Below, one piece after another: positions 15,875 to 24,446 of a DNA stretch of 25,810 bases; the first letter of the stretch is position 1; each line of letters opens with the position of its first letter. The position numbers and the translations under genes were made by a program. The stretch spans positions 1 through 25,810 of the forward strand of contig CAKMOD010000095.1 in assembly GCA_927910885.1 (NCBI GenBank), in the 5' to 3' direction. A model generated the notes under the pieces. That model searched no databases, was not told the origin of the DNA, and saw only the letters and a program-made list of their open reading frames with translations. The stretch comes from an uncultured Prevotella sp. Lineage in GTDB: Bacteria; Bacteroidota; Bacteroidia; Bacteroidales; Bacteroidaceae.

Positions 15875-17476
15875 ATGCGTATAATCTATATATATAAGCT
15901 GCTTCAGTTCTCTCTGCTATGCCTATTACTGGGCATAGCGGTTGGATGCGCTGAGAATGACAGCTTTGAACAGCCCTATCTGAATGTTTCAGAGAAGGAG
16001 ATTTCTTTCTCTAATCAGATAATTGAAAAGACAATTACCGTGAACACGAACTGTAAGGAGTGGATTGCTACGACACCAAAGGCGTGGGTTCACCTTACAC
16101 AAAAGGGAAACGAGATTGCTGTACACGTTGATCCTAATACAACGGGGATAGAGAGAAGTAGCTATATCCTTGTTGATGGTGGTTTGGCAGTGCAGAAAAT
16201 CATGGTAAGTCAGAGTGCTGCAGATATCTCACTAAACCTTAGCAATGGCGAGATTTTCTTGCCACAGGCGGGTGGTACGACAACTGTCGATTTGAAGATA
16301 GATGCTACTTCCTACGATCTTACTCAGAACGAAACAACTGAGTGGATGCAGGTTATCAAGAAAAAGCATGGATTGAAGTTCATTTCTAAACCTAATTATA
16401 GCACTACGGAAAGAACCACAAAACTGACAATTGCCGTTGCAGGAAAGAACAATGAGGTGATTGTTAAGCAGCCGGGCGTGTCAATCTTTATCTTAGCTTG
16501 CAACCCAGGTAATCCTTATAGCTTGCATAAGATGATGGACTATGAGTATCGCCGCGGTAGTTTCCTGACGGAATATGGCGGCCCTGACGAGGTAAACGGC
16601 ATCTTTGAAGAGAGTTACTTCTTCAAGACTCCATCGCCTTTGTTCAAAGACGTTGTCTATGTACATGATACAAAGCACTCTGTTCCAACACGTATCTACA
16701 CACGTTCGCTGACAAGAGAGGGTGTCAACGCTGTTAAGTCGCAGGCTTTCCAAGAGTTTATGAGAGCCAATGGATATACAAGGGACGAGAAAGATACAAA
16801 TCATTACGTCAATATAAAGGAAGCTTTCACGATGGATGTAGACATTAGAGAGGAGAATAATAGCGTTGTGTTATTCTTCTATCAGATGCACACACAAGAC
16901 CGTAGCTACCCTACCTTTAGTAGTCTTGACCTTGGTCCTGTTGAGCTTTTGAACAAAACTGACAAGAAGATAAGTGATGTCGAAGCTTATGAGACAGGTA
17001 AGAACAGTGAGGAAATGAAGCGACAAATGTCTAAGAGTAATGAGGTTGAAGCTATTCTCTACAAGACAAATGACCCTACTTTGATTGCTCGTACTTACTT
17101 CTTCTATCTTCAAAGTGATGCCGCAGTGCCACAAGAGAAGGCTGGAAGCGTTGAGCAATACAGTTTATTCTACAGCCAACCAAACTTAGGAATATGGCAG
17201 TATGGTAATGAATGGTTCATAACCCATGAGTTTGACAAACTGCTTACTGCAAACAACTTTGAGTTCGTTGGCTACAATGGTAAGCATCATGTCTATGCGC
17301 GTCGTTCTGACTATCTGACCTTAGCAATCTCAGGTGGAGAATATGCTGACGTCAACAACGGTAAGGCAGTCATGCAAATTACTGTTCTATACAAGCCAAC
17401 TGTCTTTGCTGGAAGTAAAGAACAGCGACTGGCTAAGGTAGAACGTATGCTCAAACAATACAATCCAAAGAAATAA
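15875..17476 (+). CDS. BACON-domain lipoprotein, copy 2
   Basis: A 533-aa lipoprotein with a hydrophobic signal and lipobox AVGC (Cys25), followed by AENDSFEQ. It is collinear with the preceding gene over its whole length: two BACON-type domains (about 30-115 and 116-202, with KEWIATTP, VSQSAADI and TEWMQVI) and the same unrecognised C-terminal region (LGPVELL, NLGIWQYG, HVYARRSDYL). The copies have diverged clearly, so the duplication is not recent. It begins 36 bp after copy 1 and ends 15 bp before the protease gene, which supports one transcript. A substrate-binding or protease-assisting role on the cell surface is inference. Confidence 0.88.
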   Translation: MRIIYIYKLLQFSLLCLLLGIAVGCAENDSFEQPYLNVSEKEISFSNQIIEKTITVNTNCKEWIATTPKAWVHLTQKGNEIAVHVDPNTTGIERSSYILVDGGLAVQKIMVSQSAADISLNLSNGEIFLPQAGGTTTVDLKIDATSYDLTQNETTEWMQVIKKKHGLKFISKPNYSTTERTTKLTIAVAGKNNEVIVKQPGVSIFILACNPGNPYSLHKMMDYEYRRGSFLTEYGGPDEVNGIFEESYFFKTPSPLFKDVVYVHDTKHSVPTRIYTRSLTREGVNAVKSQAFQEFMRANGYTRDEKDTNHYVNIKEAFTMDVDIREENNSVVLFFYQMHTQDRSYPTFSSLDLGPVELLNKTDKKISDVEAYETGKNSEEMKRQMSKSNEVEAILYKTNDPTLIARTYFFYLQSDAAVPQEKAGSVEQYSLFYSQPNLGIWQYGNEWFITHEFDKLLTANNFEFVGYNGKHHVYARRSDYLTLAISGGEYADVNNGKAVMQITVLYKPTVFAGSKEQRLAKVERMLKQYNPKK

Positions 17477-17491
17477 AATAAAGGAACATTG

Positions 17492-20248
17492 ATGAGAAAA
17501 TCGATTATATATCTATGTGCGTGTGCGCTCTCTGGCATGATGGTTACTACCTCATGCCAGGATAACTTGGACTCGGATGCGGGCGTTTCCAACACACGCT
17601 CTGTCAATATTGACAAAGACCTTTTTGCTATAAAAGGCTGTATTAACGTGAAGTTGGCAAAGGGTACAAACCAATCTATACCTGCAACGCGTAGTGGTAG
17701 TGTGGAAATGCAGAGCGTCCCATCGGCTATGGCTTCTGCAATGCAGTACTCTGGGGCTTATAAGATGGAAAGAGTCTTTAAGCCTGCAGGTATCTATGAA
17801 GCACGAACAGTAGCTGAAGGGCTCGACCGCTGGTACACAATTTATTTCGATAATAGCAAAGACGTTGCTGCAGTATTGGATCAATTCAAGAAAGCTGAAG
17901 GTATTGAATGTGCTGAACGAGTGTTGCCAATGGCAAGACCAGAGGTTAAGGTTGCTCCTTATAGCCCTTCTGGTGCAAGTATGCAGGCTACGCCAAGCAA
18001 TTTTAATGACCCTCTCTTAGCTAAACAGTGGCATTACTACAATGACGGTTCAGTAAATGCACGTGCGAAGAAGGGTGCTGACTGTAATGTTAAACCTGTT
18101 TGGGAAAAGTACACAACAGGTAAGAAAAACGTTATTGTAGCCGTTGTCGATGGTGGTATTGACATCACCCACGAAGACTTGATAGACAATCTTTATGTCA
18201 ACGAAAAGGAGAAAAACGGTCAACCTAACGTCGATGATGATGGCAATGGCTTTGTTGATGATATCTATGGTTACAACTTTGTGACAGCTAAAGACGTTGT
18301 TGGCGGAACTATCGAACCCGATGATGGCGGACACGGAACCCACGTTGCGGGTACTGTTGCCGCACGAAACAACAACGGTAAAGGTGTGGCAGGTATCGCA
18401 GGTGGCGATGGCTCTGCTGATAGCGGTGTACGCTTGTTGAGTTGTCAGATATTTAGAAACAAAGACGAGCAGGGCGATGCGGCTGCTGCCATTAAGTATG
18501 CAGCTGACAACGGAGCTGTTATCTGTCAGAACTCATGGGGATATTCCTCTAATGCAGGTGTCACCTCTATGCCACAATTGCTGAAAGAAGCAGTCGACTA
18601 CTTCATCAAGATGGCAGGTTGTGATGCTAATGGCAACCAGCGTCCAGACTCGCCAATGAAGGGCGGTGTGGTAATGTTCGCTGCTGGTAATGAGAACAAA
18701 GAGTTCTCTGCTTACCCAGCTTGCTATGCGCCAACGGTTTCTGTCGCTGCAATGGCATGGGACTTCAGTAAAGCAAGTTATAGTAACTATGCGAAATGGG
18801 TGACGATTACGGCACCAGGTGGTGATCAAGACCGCTTCGGAAATGATGCTGGAGTGTTGAGCACAGTACCAAAGAAGAAGGTAGCATCAGGCTATGCTTA
18901 CTATCAAGGAACCTCAATGGCTTGCCCACACGTGTCAGGTATTGCAGCACTTATCGCCTCTTACTTTGGCAAACAGGGCTTCACTAACGAAGAATTGAAG
19001 TCACGTTTGATTACTGCTTACCGTCCTTATAACATTGATGAGCAAAACCCAACCTACAAAGGGAAGTTAGGTAAGGGTTATATCGATGCCGAAGCAGCTT
19101 TTGAATCAGACACAAAGATAGCTCCAGAGAAGGTGGGTACACTCACGCTCAAGCCTGACTTCGTAGATATCAATGCAGAGTGGAGCATCGCCAAGGACGA
19201 GGATAAGACCGCAGCCTTCTATCGACTCTACATTGCTCAGGGTGAATTGACAGCCGATAAACTCAAGGATATGACCTACAGAGAAATCAATGGCATGGGT
19301 CATAGCTTGGGTGAGACACTTAAGTATGACTTTGATGACTTGAAAGACAACACCACCTATAGCGTTGTTGTTGTGGCAGTAGATCGTTGGGGCAACCTCT
19401 CTGAACCACAGATTCAGAAGTGTACGACCAAACTCAACCATGCTCCAGAGGCAACTAACTTCCCAACAGAAGTCGTAGAGGTCATGGAGAATGAGCGTAA
19501 GTCGTTCACCTTCAACGTTGCTGACCCTGATGGTCACAATTGGGACATCAAGACTACGGGTGAAACAAAGGGCGTTTCCTTAACTGTCAATGGTAATACT
19601 GTTACCGTCAACCTCGTTCCTGTGCTTGAAGCTGGTAGTTACAACTGCACCTTTGTACTCTCTGATGACTTAGGAGCAAAGGCAGAGAAGAGCTTTACAT
19701 TTAAGATTGTGAAGTACATCCCACCACAGCTAACAAAGCCATTCGAGAACTATATCATCGGATTGGACGAGGGAGTAGTGACGATTCCATTGTCAGGACA
19801 TTACACACATAGTAGCAATACTCAGCTTACTTACAAAGCCACTGCTGCCAATGGTAGTATTGCTACAGCTACTATCAGCAATGACAACCTTCAGTTGAAG
19901 GGAATGGCAAAGGGTGTTACACGCATCAGCATCGCTGCTTCGGATGGTCGTGAGACATCTTCTGATGGCTCTTTCCAAGTACGAGTTGTTGAAAAGAAGT
20001 CGGCTCCTGTCTATGCCGTTTATCCTATTCCAGTACAGAAAGACATCAACACCCTACTCAATCCAGAGGTGAAGCAGGCAGAACTCGTTATCAGTTCTAC
20101 TGTGGGTGAGCGTCTGATGAAGGCTACTGTGACTCCAGACAAGAACAACGTAGCCACACTTGACCTTTCTAAACTAAATCCTGGAACGTATAAACTGACC
20201 GTATATACCAGTAAGGGCAACCATACCCAGATGTTCATTAAACGATAA
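17492..20248 (+). CDS. subtilisin-like S8 peptidase with lipobox and T9SS-type C-terminal domain
   Basis: A 918-aa secreted serine protease. It starts with a lipoprotein-type signal (TTSC, Cys22) and a propeptide-like region (about 40-150). The S8 catalytic domain (about 175-520) has Asp220 (VVDGGID), His281 (GGHGTHVAG), oxyanion Asn400 (AAGNEN) and Ser475 (GTSMACPH). A fibronectin type III-like domain (about 540-640) and Ig/cadherin-like repeats (about 645-830) follow. The last 80 residues resemble a type A T9SS sorting domain: YPIPVQKD, then LDLSKLNPGTYKLTVYT and a basic end. Lipobox and T9SS signal together are unusual. The ATG at 17492 has AAAGGAA 8-14 bp upstream. The next gene, 11 bp downstream, is a PorV/PorQ-like barrel. 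Confidence 0.92.
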   Translation: MRKSIIYLCACALSGMMVTTSCQDNLDSDAGVSNTRSVNIDKDLFAIKGCINVKLAKGTNQSIPATRSGSVEMQSVPSAMASAMQYSGAYKMERVFKPAGIYEARTVAEGLDRWYTIYFDNSKDVAAVLDQFKKAEGIECAERVLPMARPEVKVAPYSPSGASMQATPSNFNDPLLAKQWHYYNDGSVNARAKKGADCNVKPVWEKYTTGKKNVIVAVVDGGIDITHEDLIDNLYVNEKEKNGQPNVDDDGNGFVDDIYGYNFVTAKDVVGGTIEPDDGGHGTHVAGTVAARNNNGKGVAGIAGGDGSADSGVRLLSCQIFRNKDEQGDAAAAIKYAADNGAVICQNSWGYSSNAGVTSMPQLLKEAVDYFIKMAGCDANGNQRPDSPMKGGVVMFAAGNENKEFSAYPACYAPTVSVAAMAWDFSKASYSNYAKWVTITAPGGDQDRFGNDAGVLSTVPKKKVASGYAYYQGTSMACPHVSGIAALIASYFGKQGFTNEELKSRLITAYRPYNIDEQNPTYKGKLGKGYIDAEAAFESDTKIAPEKVGTLTLKPDFVDINAEWSIAKDEDKTAAFYRLYIAQGELTADKLKDMTYREINGMGHSLGETLKYDFDDLKDNTTYSVVVVAVDRWGNLSEPQIQKCTTKLNHAPEATNFPTEVVEVMENERKSFTFNVADPDGHNWDIKTTGETKGVSLTVNGNTVTVNLVPVLEAGSYNCTFVLSDDLGAKAEKSFTFKIVKYIPPQLTKPFENYIIGLDEGVVTIPLSGHYTHSSNTQLTYKATAANGSIATATISNDNLQLKGMAKGVTRISIAASDGRETSSDGSFQVRVVEKKSAPVYAVYPIPVQKDINTLLNPEVKQAELVISSTVGERLMKATVTPDKNNVATLDLSKLNPGTYKLTVYTSKGNHTQMFIKR

Positions 20249-20259
20249 ACACAACAAGT

Positions 20260-21213
20260 ATGAATACAAAACATATCATTCTCATGGCTTGCGCAGCACT
20301 CCTCGGTGCTACGCAGGCTAATGCTCAGGGACAAGATCTCTCGATATTAACAGCGAATACCGATGCCCGAACAGCCGCTATGGGTAATGCTTCGGCTGCT
20401 GCTGAGGGTATGTATCTATACAATAATCCTGCTGCTTTCTTCGCAACTGATAAGAAGTTCACCGCAGATGCTTCTGCCTCTCTCTTTGAAAAGGCAGAGG
20501 GTGCTGATGGAACCTTCGGCATTTATGCGCTTTCTGCTGGCTATAAGTTGGCTAAGCGTCATGCTGTCTTCGCTGGTTTCCGCTATGCTGGAGGACTAAG
20601 TCTAAAGGGTTCCGACCTCTTGGGCAATCCAACTAAAGACTATAAGCCTTATAACTGGACCCTTGACTTGGGTTATACCTATTTCTTTGGTAAGGGATTT
20701 GCTGCCTACGCAACAGGAAGTCTTATCTATAGTCACCTCTCAAAGAATGCTACGGGAGCCGCTTTCTCCGTGGGTGGAGCCTATCAAAACAACGAGTTGA
20801 CCCTCGCCAACAAACCAGCCAACCTCATGCTTGATGCGAAGGTGGGTGCAATTGGTCCTCAACTCGACTATGGTAACAAGCACAAAACGACGCTCCCAAC
20901 CTATCTTGCTGTAGGTGGTGCGCTTTCAGTTGATGTAGCAGAGAAGCATCAAGTTGCTGCAGCCTTGTCTTCTCGTTACTTCTTCCAACCTTCAGAGACT
21001 AAACTCTTTATGCTTGGTGGCGGACTTGAATACACCTATAACAAGATGGTATCAGTGCGTGCAGGCTATGAGTATGGTGACCACGACCTCAGCCATATCA
21101 CTATGGGTGCGGGCTTTAAGTATCACGGACTACGTTTGAACGGAGCATACAACCTAAAGACAGCAGACACAGGAAGTAGCTACTGTACCATAGGTATTGG
21201 CTATGATTTCTAA
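20260..21213 (+). CDS. PorV/PorQ-family outer-membrane beta-barrel protein
   Basis: A 317-aa protein with a signal peptide (cleavage after ANA, about residue 22) and many amphipathic beta-strands, ending in Phe as outer-membrane barrels do. The mature N-terminus (NTDARTAAMGNASAAAEG, then YNNPAAFF) matches the FadL-like PorV/PorQ signature of ARxxxMGxA plus NPA. In P. gingivalis, PorV is an outer-membrane shuttle that takes T9SS cargo from the secretion channel to the PorU sortase. Lying 11 bp after a protease with a T9SS-type C-terminus, this smaller paralogue may be a dedicated partner. Whether it acts in secretion is inference; the family includes members of unknown role. Confidence 0.82.
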   Translation: MNTKHIILMACAALLGATQANAQGQDLSILTANTDARTAAMGNASAAAEGMYLYNNPAAFFATDKKFTADASASLFEKAEGADGTFGIYALSAGYKLAKRHAVFAGFRYAGGLSLKGSDLLGNPTKDYKPYNWTLDLGYTYFFGKGFAAYATGSLIYSHLSKNATGAAFSVGGAYQNNELTLANKPANLMLDAKVGAIGPQLDYGNKHKTTLPTYLAVGGALSVDVAEKHQVAAALSSRYFFQPSETKLFMLGGGLEYTYNKMVSVRAGYEYGDHDLSHITMGAGFKYHGLRLNGAYNLKTADTGSSYCTIGIGYDF

Positions 21214-21257
21214 AACAAGGACAAACAATATAAATTATTTAATCAAAAGTAACAGTT

Positions 21258-22834
21258 ATGAAAAGAACTTTATTCTCAATTTGTGCATTAGTCCTGAGCC
21301 TTACAGCTTCCGCTCAGATAATAAAAGACACACCTAAAGGTAAGCTGATTGAAACCTGTATCGCTCAAGCAAGTCTTGGGTTAAGAAGGGTTGGACTGGT
21401 ACACAAGCAGGTAGATATGAAGGCTTGGTATCTAAGATTGTTATCGGCGAAGATGGCTGTATTTACATTTACAATCCACTATCAGGCCTCGACAGTAAAT
21501 CATGGTTGAAGCTTGAGAGACAACCTGATGGCAAGTATAGAGCAAAGCTACCACAGAATATCTTTACAGACGACCTCGGTGGGGACGATGATGAGGAGGA
21601 AAGTAGCGAGCGCACAATCTCTCTTAATCGTTTGGTTTCTTCTGATGATGGAAAGAGTTACGAGCCTGTTGGTCCAGCTTTGAACTACGTAGATTTCACA
21701 GTGGAAGGAAGAACACTCAAGATGTCTGGTATGGGTCAGAAAAAGCAAATATGGGGTGCTACCTATAATAATAGCTGGCTAAATAACTATGGTGGCGACT
21801 GGGCTCTTACGATTGAACCACTTAAAGAGCAGCTTATTACACCACCAGCTACAGCTACAAAGAGTCAGTACACCGTTACTTCTAAGTCTGATCCTTCACC
21901 ACGTATTGTTGAAGTAATGACCGATAATAACGATATCTATGTCAAGGGCTTGTTCAAGGCTGAAAAACTTGCAAACACTTGGGTGAAACTTACCAAGCAA
22001 GGCGACAAGGCAGTCATGTCTACTAACCAGTATTTGGGTATTACTAAGAAGACAGACTTCAAGAAATACGATAGCGATAAGTCGGAGTATCACACCTTTG
22101 CCGCAGCTTTCGAGAGTGAGACCAAGGCTGCAGAGAACCTTGAGTTCAGCATTGATGCAACTGGTAAACTGACTGCTTCTAAGATTCTTAGAACTTCTTT
22201 AGGTAAAGGTAGTGACGAAAACATTACAGGTGAAGACTACGTAGAGAGCTATGAAGCTCTTACCTTGACTCCTTACGTTCAGAAGGAGGTTGGAGCCCCA
22301 GCGACACCAGAATACTTCTATTTAACATCTACTCCAAACTACGACAACACTTCTAATGAGATTAAGTTAGCATTCTATGTAAAGAACGCAGATATTAACG
22401 GCAACGTTCTCAACCCAGAGAAGATGTACTACAATGTCTATATTAATGGCAGCACAGAACCTTTCAAGTTCAAGAAGAGTGCAAGTCAATACAATGACAT
22501 GCATGAGGAAGAAATGACTAATATTCCTTTCAACTACAAGGACAAGAGAAACTATGACTTCAAGGTTATCGATAACCTACGTATTCTTCATTTCTATGAT
22601 AGTTCTATCACATCCCTCAAGGTCGTAATGGTCTACGAAGCTGACGGCAAGAAGTATTCAAGCGAACCATTGGTTGCCTCACTTACTACCAATGGTATCG
22701 AGAGTGCAAACTTCAACAAGACTACAACAGAAAAGTATTACACCGTTGATGGTCGTCAGATTCAGAAGCTACAGAAGGGTCTTAATATCATCAAGTCTTC
22801 TGATGGCAGTACACGCAAGGTTGTGGTGAAGTAA
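21258..22834 (+). pseudogene. secreted protein with Prevotella-type C-terminal tail, frameshifted
   Basis: The gene starts with a clear signal peptide (MKRTLFSICALVLSLTASAQ), but the frame changes near 21372-21377. Reading AQAS, then one missing base in the CTTGGG stretch, then WVKKGWTGTQAGRYEGLVSKIV joins it to the long downstream frame that ends at 22834. Restored, the product is about 525 aa. The downstream part contains an acidic loop (DDLGGDDDEEESSE) and a Lys-rich domain I do not recognise. It ends in YYTVDGRQIQKL-QKGLNI-RKVVVK, the short C-terminal tail common on exported Prevotella proteins and related to T9SS signals. It lies 44 bp after the barrel gene in the same cluster. A true inactivation or a sequencing error could explain the shift. 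Confidence 0.78.
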
Positions 22835-22945
22835 ACAAGTTGACGAGTTGACGAGTTGACGAGTTAACAAGTTGCTTGTATAGTTGGCAAGTGAACGAGT
22901 GAATAGTTATATACGCTATAACTAATAACTCGCTTACTTGCCAAC
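22834..22945. repeat. 8-bp tandem repeat tract with hairpin (second copy)
   Basis: Three perfect GACGAGTT units (about 22842-22865) are followed by an extended hairpin. GTTGGCAAGT (22883-22892) pairs with ACTTGCCAAC (22936-22945), and AGTTATA (22905-22911) with TATAACT (22917-22923). It is related to the tract at 4543-4795 and begins right at the stop codon of the preceding gene, where it may serve as a transcript end. Confidence 0.8.
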
Positions 22946-22969
22946 TTTCGTTATTCAACTATAAGTCTT

Positions 22970-23047
22970 AATTCATAATTCAAAATTCATAATTCATAAT
23001 TATTCGAACAGAGTTCTCATCAGCACGTCATAATTATGATTACCGAT
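22970..23047. repeat. AATTATGAATT-type repeat, inverted copy
   Basis: TTCATAATTCAAAATTCATAA steps at 22970-23003 and the 20-nt block at 23028-23047 are the reverse complement of the repeat at 14-54. The two parts are separated here by a unique stretch of about 25 bp. Confidence 0.72.
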
Positions 23048-23050
23048 ATA

Positions 23051-23117
23051 GAGAAGGGGAAAGGGAAAAAGGAAAGGGAAAAGGAAAAGGGTAAAGAGAA
23101 AGGGTAAAGAGAAAAAG
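23051..23117. repeat. polypurine (GGGAAA-like) tract
   Basis: Forty-one consecutive purines (23051-23091) and then two short T-interrupted extensions, built from GGGAAA, GGAAAA and GTAAAGAGAAAG-like steps. No gene overlaps it. Confidence 0.8.
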
Positions 23118-23258
23118 CAAAAACGGCAAATATCAAAAAGTAAAGGGCTAAAACACGTTTACTTAGTCTGCGCAAACAACTCGTTAAATTGTAGAGCTAT
23201 CAACTTATAAACTTGAAAACTTTCCAACTATTTATGCTGTTTTTATCTAAATAAGTAT

Positions 23259-23266
23259 TAATTTTG
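23259..23266 (+). promoter_or_regulatory. possible -7 element for PepSY paralogue 2
   Basis: TAATTTTG fits TAnnTTTG, but there is no TTG at the expected -33 position (ATGCTG instead). The leader to the ATG at 23411 would be about 140 nt. It would include a 16-codon frame (23316-23366, MRLFFLKPLREG...), which may be chance. Confidence 0.4.
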
Positions 23267-23410
23267 CACACTCAAACAAGTTTTGATGGTTAAAAGCATT
23301 TAAGGATGACAAACTATGAGATTATTCTTTCTCAAACCACTCAGGGAGGGATTTATACAAAGATAAAGACTACCTGAGAACTATCAAGACTATAATTCAA
23401 TATTTAAGTA

Positions 23411-24190
23411 ATGAGAAAATTCTTTTTGAAATTCCACAGATGGTTGGCATTACCGCTTGGAGTGTTTATAACGATTTTATGTTTCAGCGGACTGGTTTTG
23501 CTGATAGGAGGCGAGATAGCTTCAGCTCTTGACCTCGACCCAAAGCAAGTTCCCTTCCTCGTTACCGTCAAGCAGCTGCATCGCTGGCTCTTTATGATTC
23601 CTGACCCACCACGTGGAGGAATCTCTTTGGGCCGTATCATCACCTCTGTTTCAGCAATATGTATGACCCTGATACTGCTGTCTGGCGTTGTACTCTGGTG
23701 GCCTAAGAACAAGAAGATGCTGAAAAACCGCCTCACCGTCAGCACCAACAAGGGCTTCCGTCGATTTGCTCACGACGCCCACGCCTCATTAGGCATCTAT
23801 GTTGTCGTGTTTCTCCTCCTCATATCACTCACAGGCCCAGTCTTCTCTTACGGCTGGTACAGAGCGGGAATGTCTAAACTCTTTGGACAGGAAATGCCAC
23901 CAAAGGAGATGAAAGCCGATAAGGAGAAAGCGAAACCAACTACCAACGACAATGCTTTCGGACAAACGAAGGACGATTCACAGAAGAAAGAGGCTACAAC
24001 CCCAGATGGAAAGAAAGACGAACAAGGCAAGAAACCAAAGGGCAGCAAACTCTTCAAGAAGATTCACACGGGTCAATGGGGCGGCTGGTTCTCTAAGATT
24101 CTGCATGGTATTGCCGTATTCATCGGTGGCTTCCTACCTATCAGTGGCTACTATATCTGGTGGAAAAAAAGAAATACAAAGAAGGCATAA
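23411..24190 (+). CDS. PepSY-associated transmembrane protein, paralogue 2
   Basis: A 259-aa protein collinear with the one at 12471, with the same four helices and long identical stretches (LTVSTNKGFRRF, GWYRAGMSKLFGQ, MPPKEMK, FIGGFLPISGYY). The four shared His are at 9, 57, 124 and 219; an extra His121 is specific to this copy. The Lys/Asp-rich loop (about 163-212) differs in sequence and is shorter. The DNA just before both start codons is also similar (ACTATAATT-n-ATGAGAAAATTCT), so the duplication included the leader. It has its own terminator of the same type. As for the other copy, an iron/heme-related redox role is a family-level guess. Confidence 0.85.
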   Translation: MRKFFLKFHRWLALPLGVFITILCFSGLVLLIGGEIASALDLDPKQVPFLVTVKQLHRWLFMIPDPPRGGISLGRIITSVSAICMTLILLSGVVLWWPKNKKMLKNRLTVSTNKGFRRFAHDAHASLGIYVVVFLLLISLTGPVFSYGWYRAGMSKLFGQEMPPKEMKADKEKAKPTTNDNAFGQTKDDSQKKEATTPDGKKDEQGKKPKGSKLFKKIHTGQWGGWFSKILHGIAVFIGGFLPISGYYIWWKKRNTKKA

Positions 24191-24217
24191 GCATCCACAT
24201 CATCCCTAAAACATTCT

Positions 24218-24275
24218 AAGCCCATTGACAGCATCCATGCGGGTTCCCCTCCCCACTGCTGTCAATGGGCTTTTT
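24218..24275 (+). terminator. terminator of PepSY paralogue 2
   Basis: A perfect 16-bp stem, AAGCCCATTGACAGCA (24218-24233) with TGCTGTCAATGGGCTT (24257-24272), has a pyrimidine-rich loop and a T-run. The outer 11 bp are the same as in the terminator after paralogue 1. Confidence 0.92.
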
Positions 24276-24420
24276 CCTCTGCATGTAACTATTGAATGTT
24301 CTTCCGTCTCCCTTTCTCCCTTAGTAAATTATTACCATACACTATACCAAAATATTTTGATTACCCATAAGATAAACTAACAAATAATCGCATAACATTT
24401 TACTTTCTATTTTTTTATTG

Positions 24421-24428
24421 TATCTTTG
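24421..24428 (+). promoter_or_regulatory. -7 promoter element of the Abi_2 gene; decides the start codon
   Basis: TATCTTTG matches TAnnTTTG and places transcription start at about 24432-24435. An upstream in-frame TTG at 24426 lies inside this element and cannot be the start of a transcript made from it, so translation should begin at the GTG at 24447. The -33 element is weak (TTTT near 24398). Confidence 0.65.
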
Positions 24429-24446
24429 CAAAAAACAATAATAAAC

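Noticed and set aside
23316..23366. 16-codon leader peptide before PepSY paralogue 2
   Set aside because: It is short, absent from the leader of the other paralogue, and has no attenuator-like codon run or hairpin pair.
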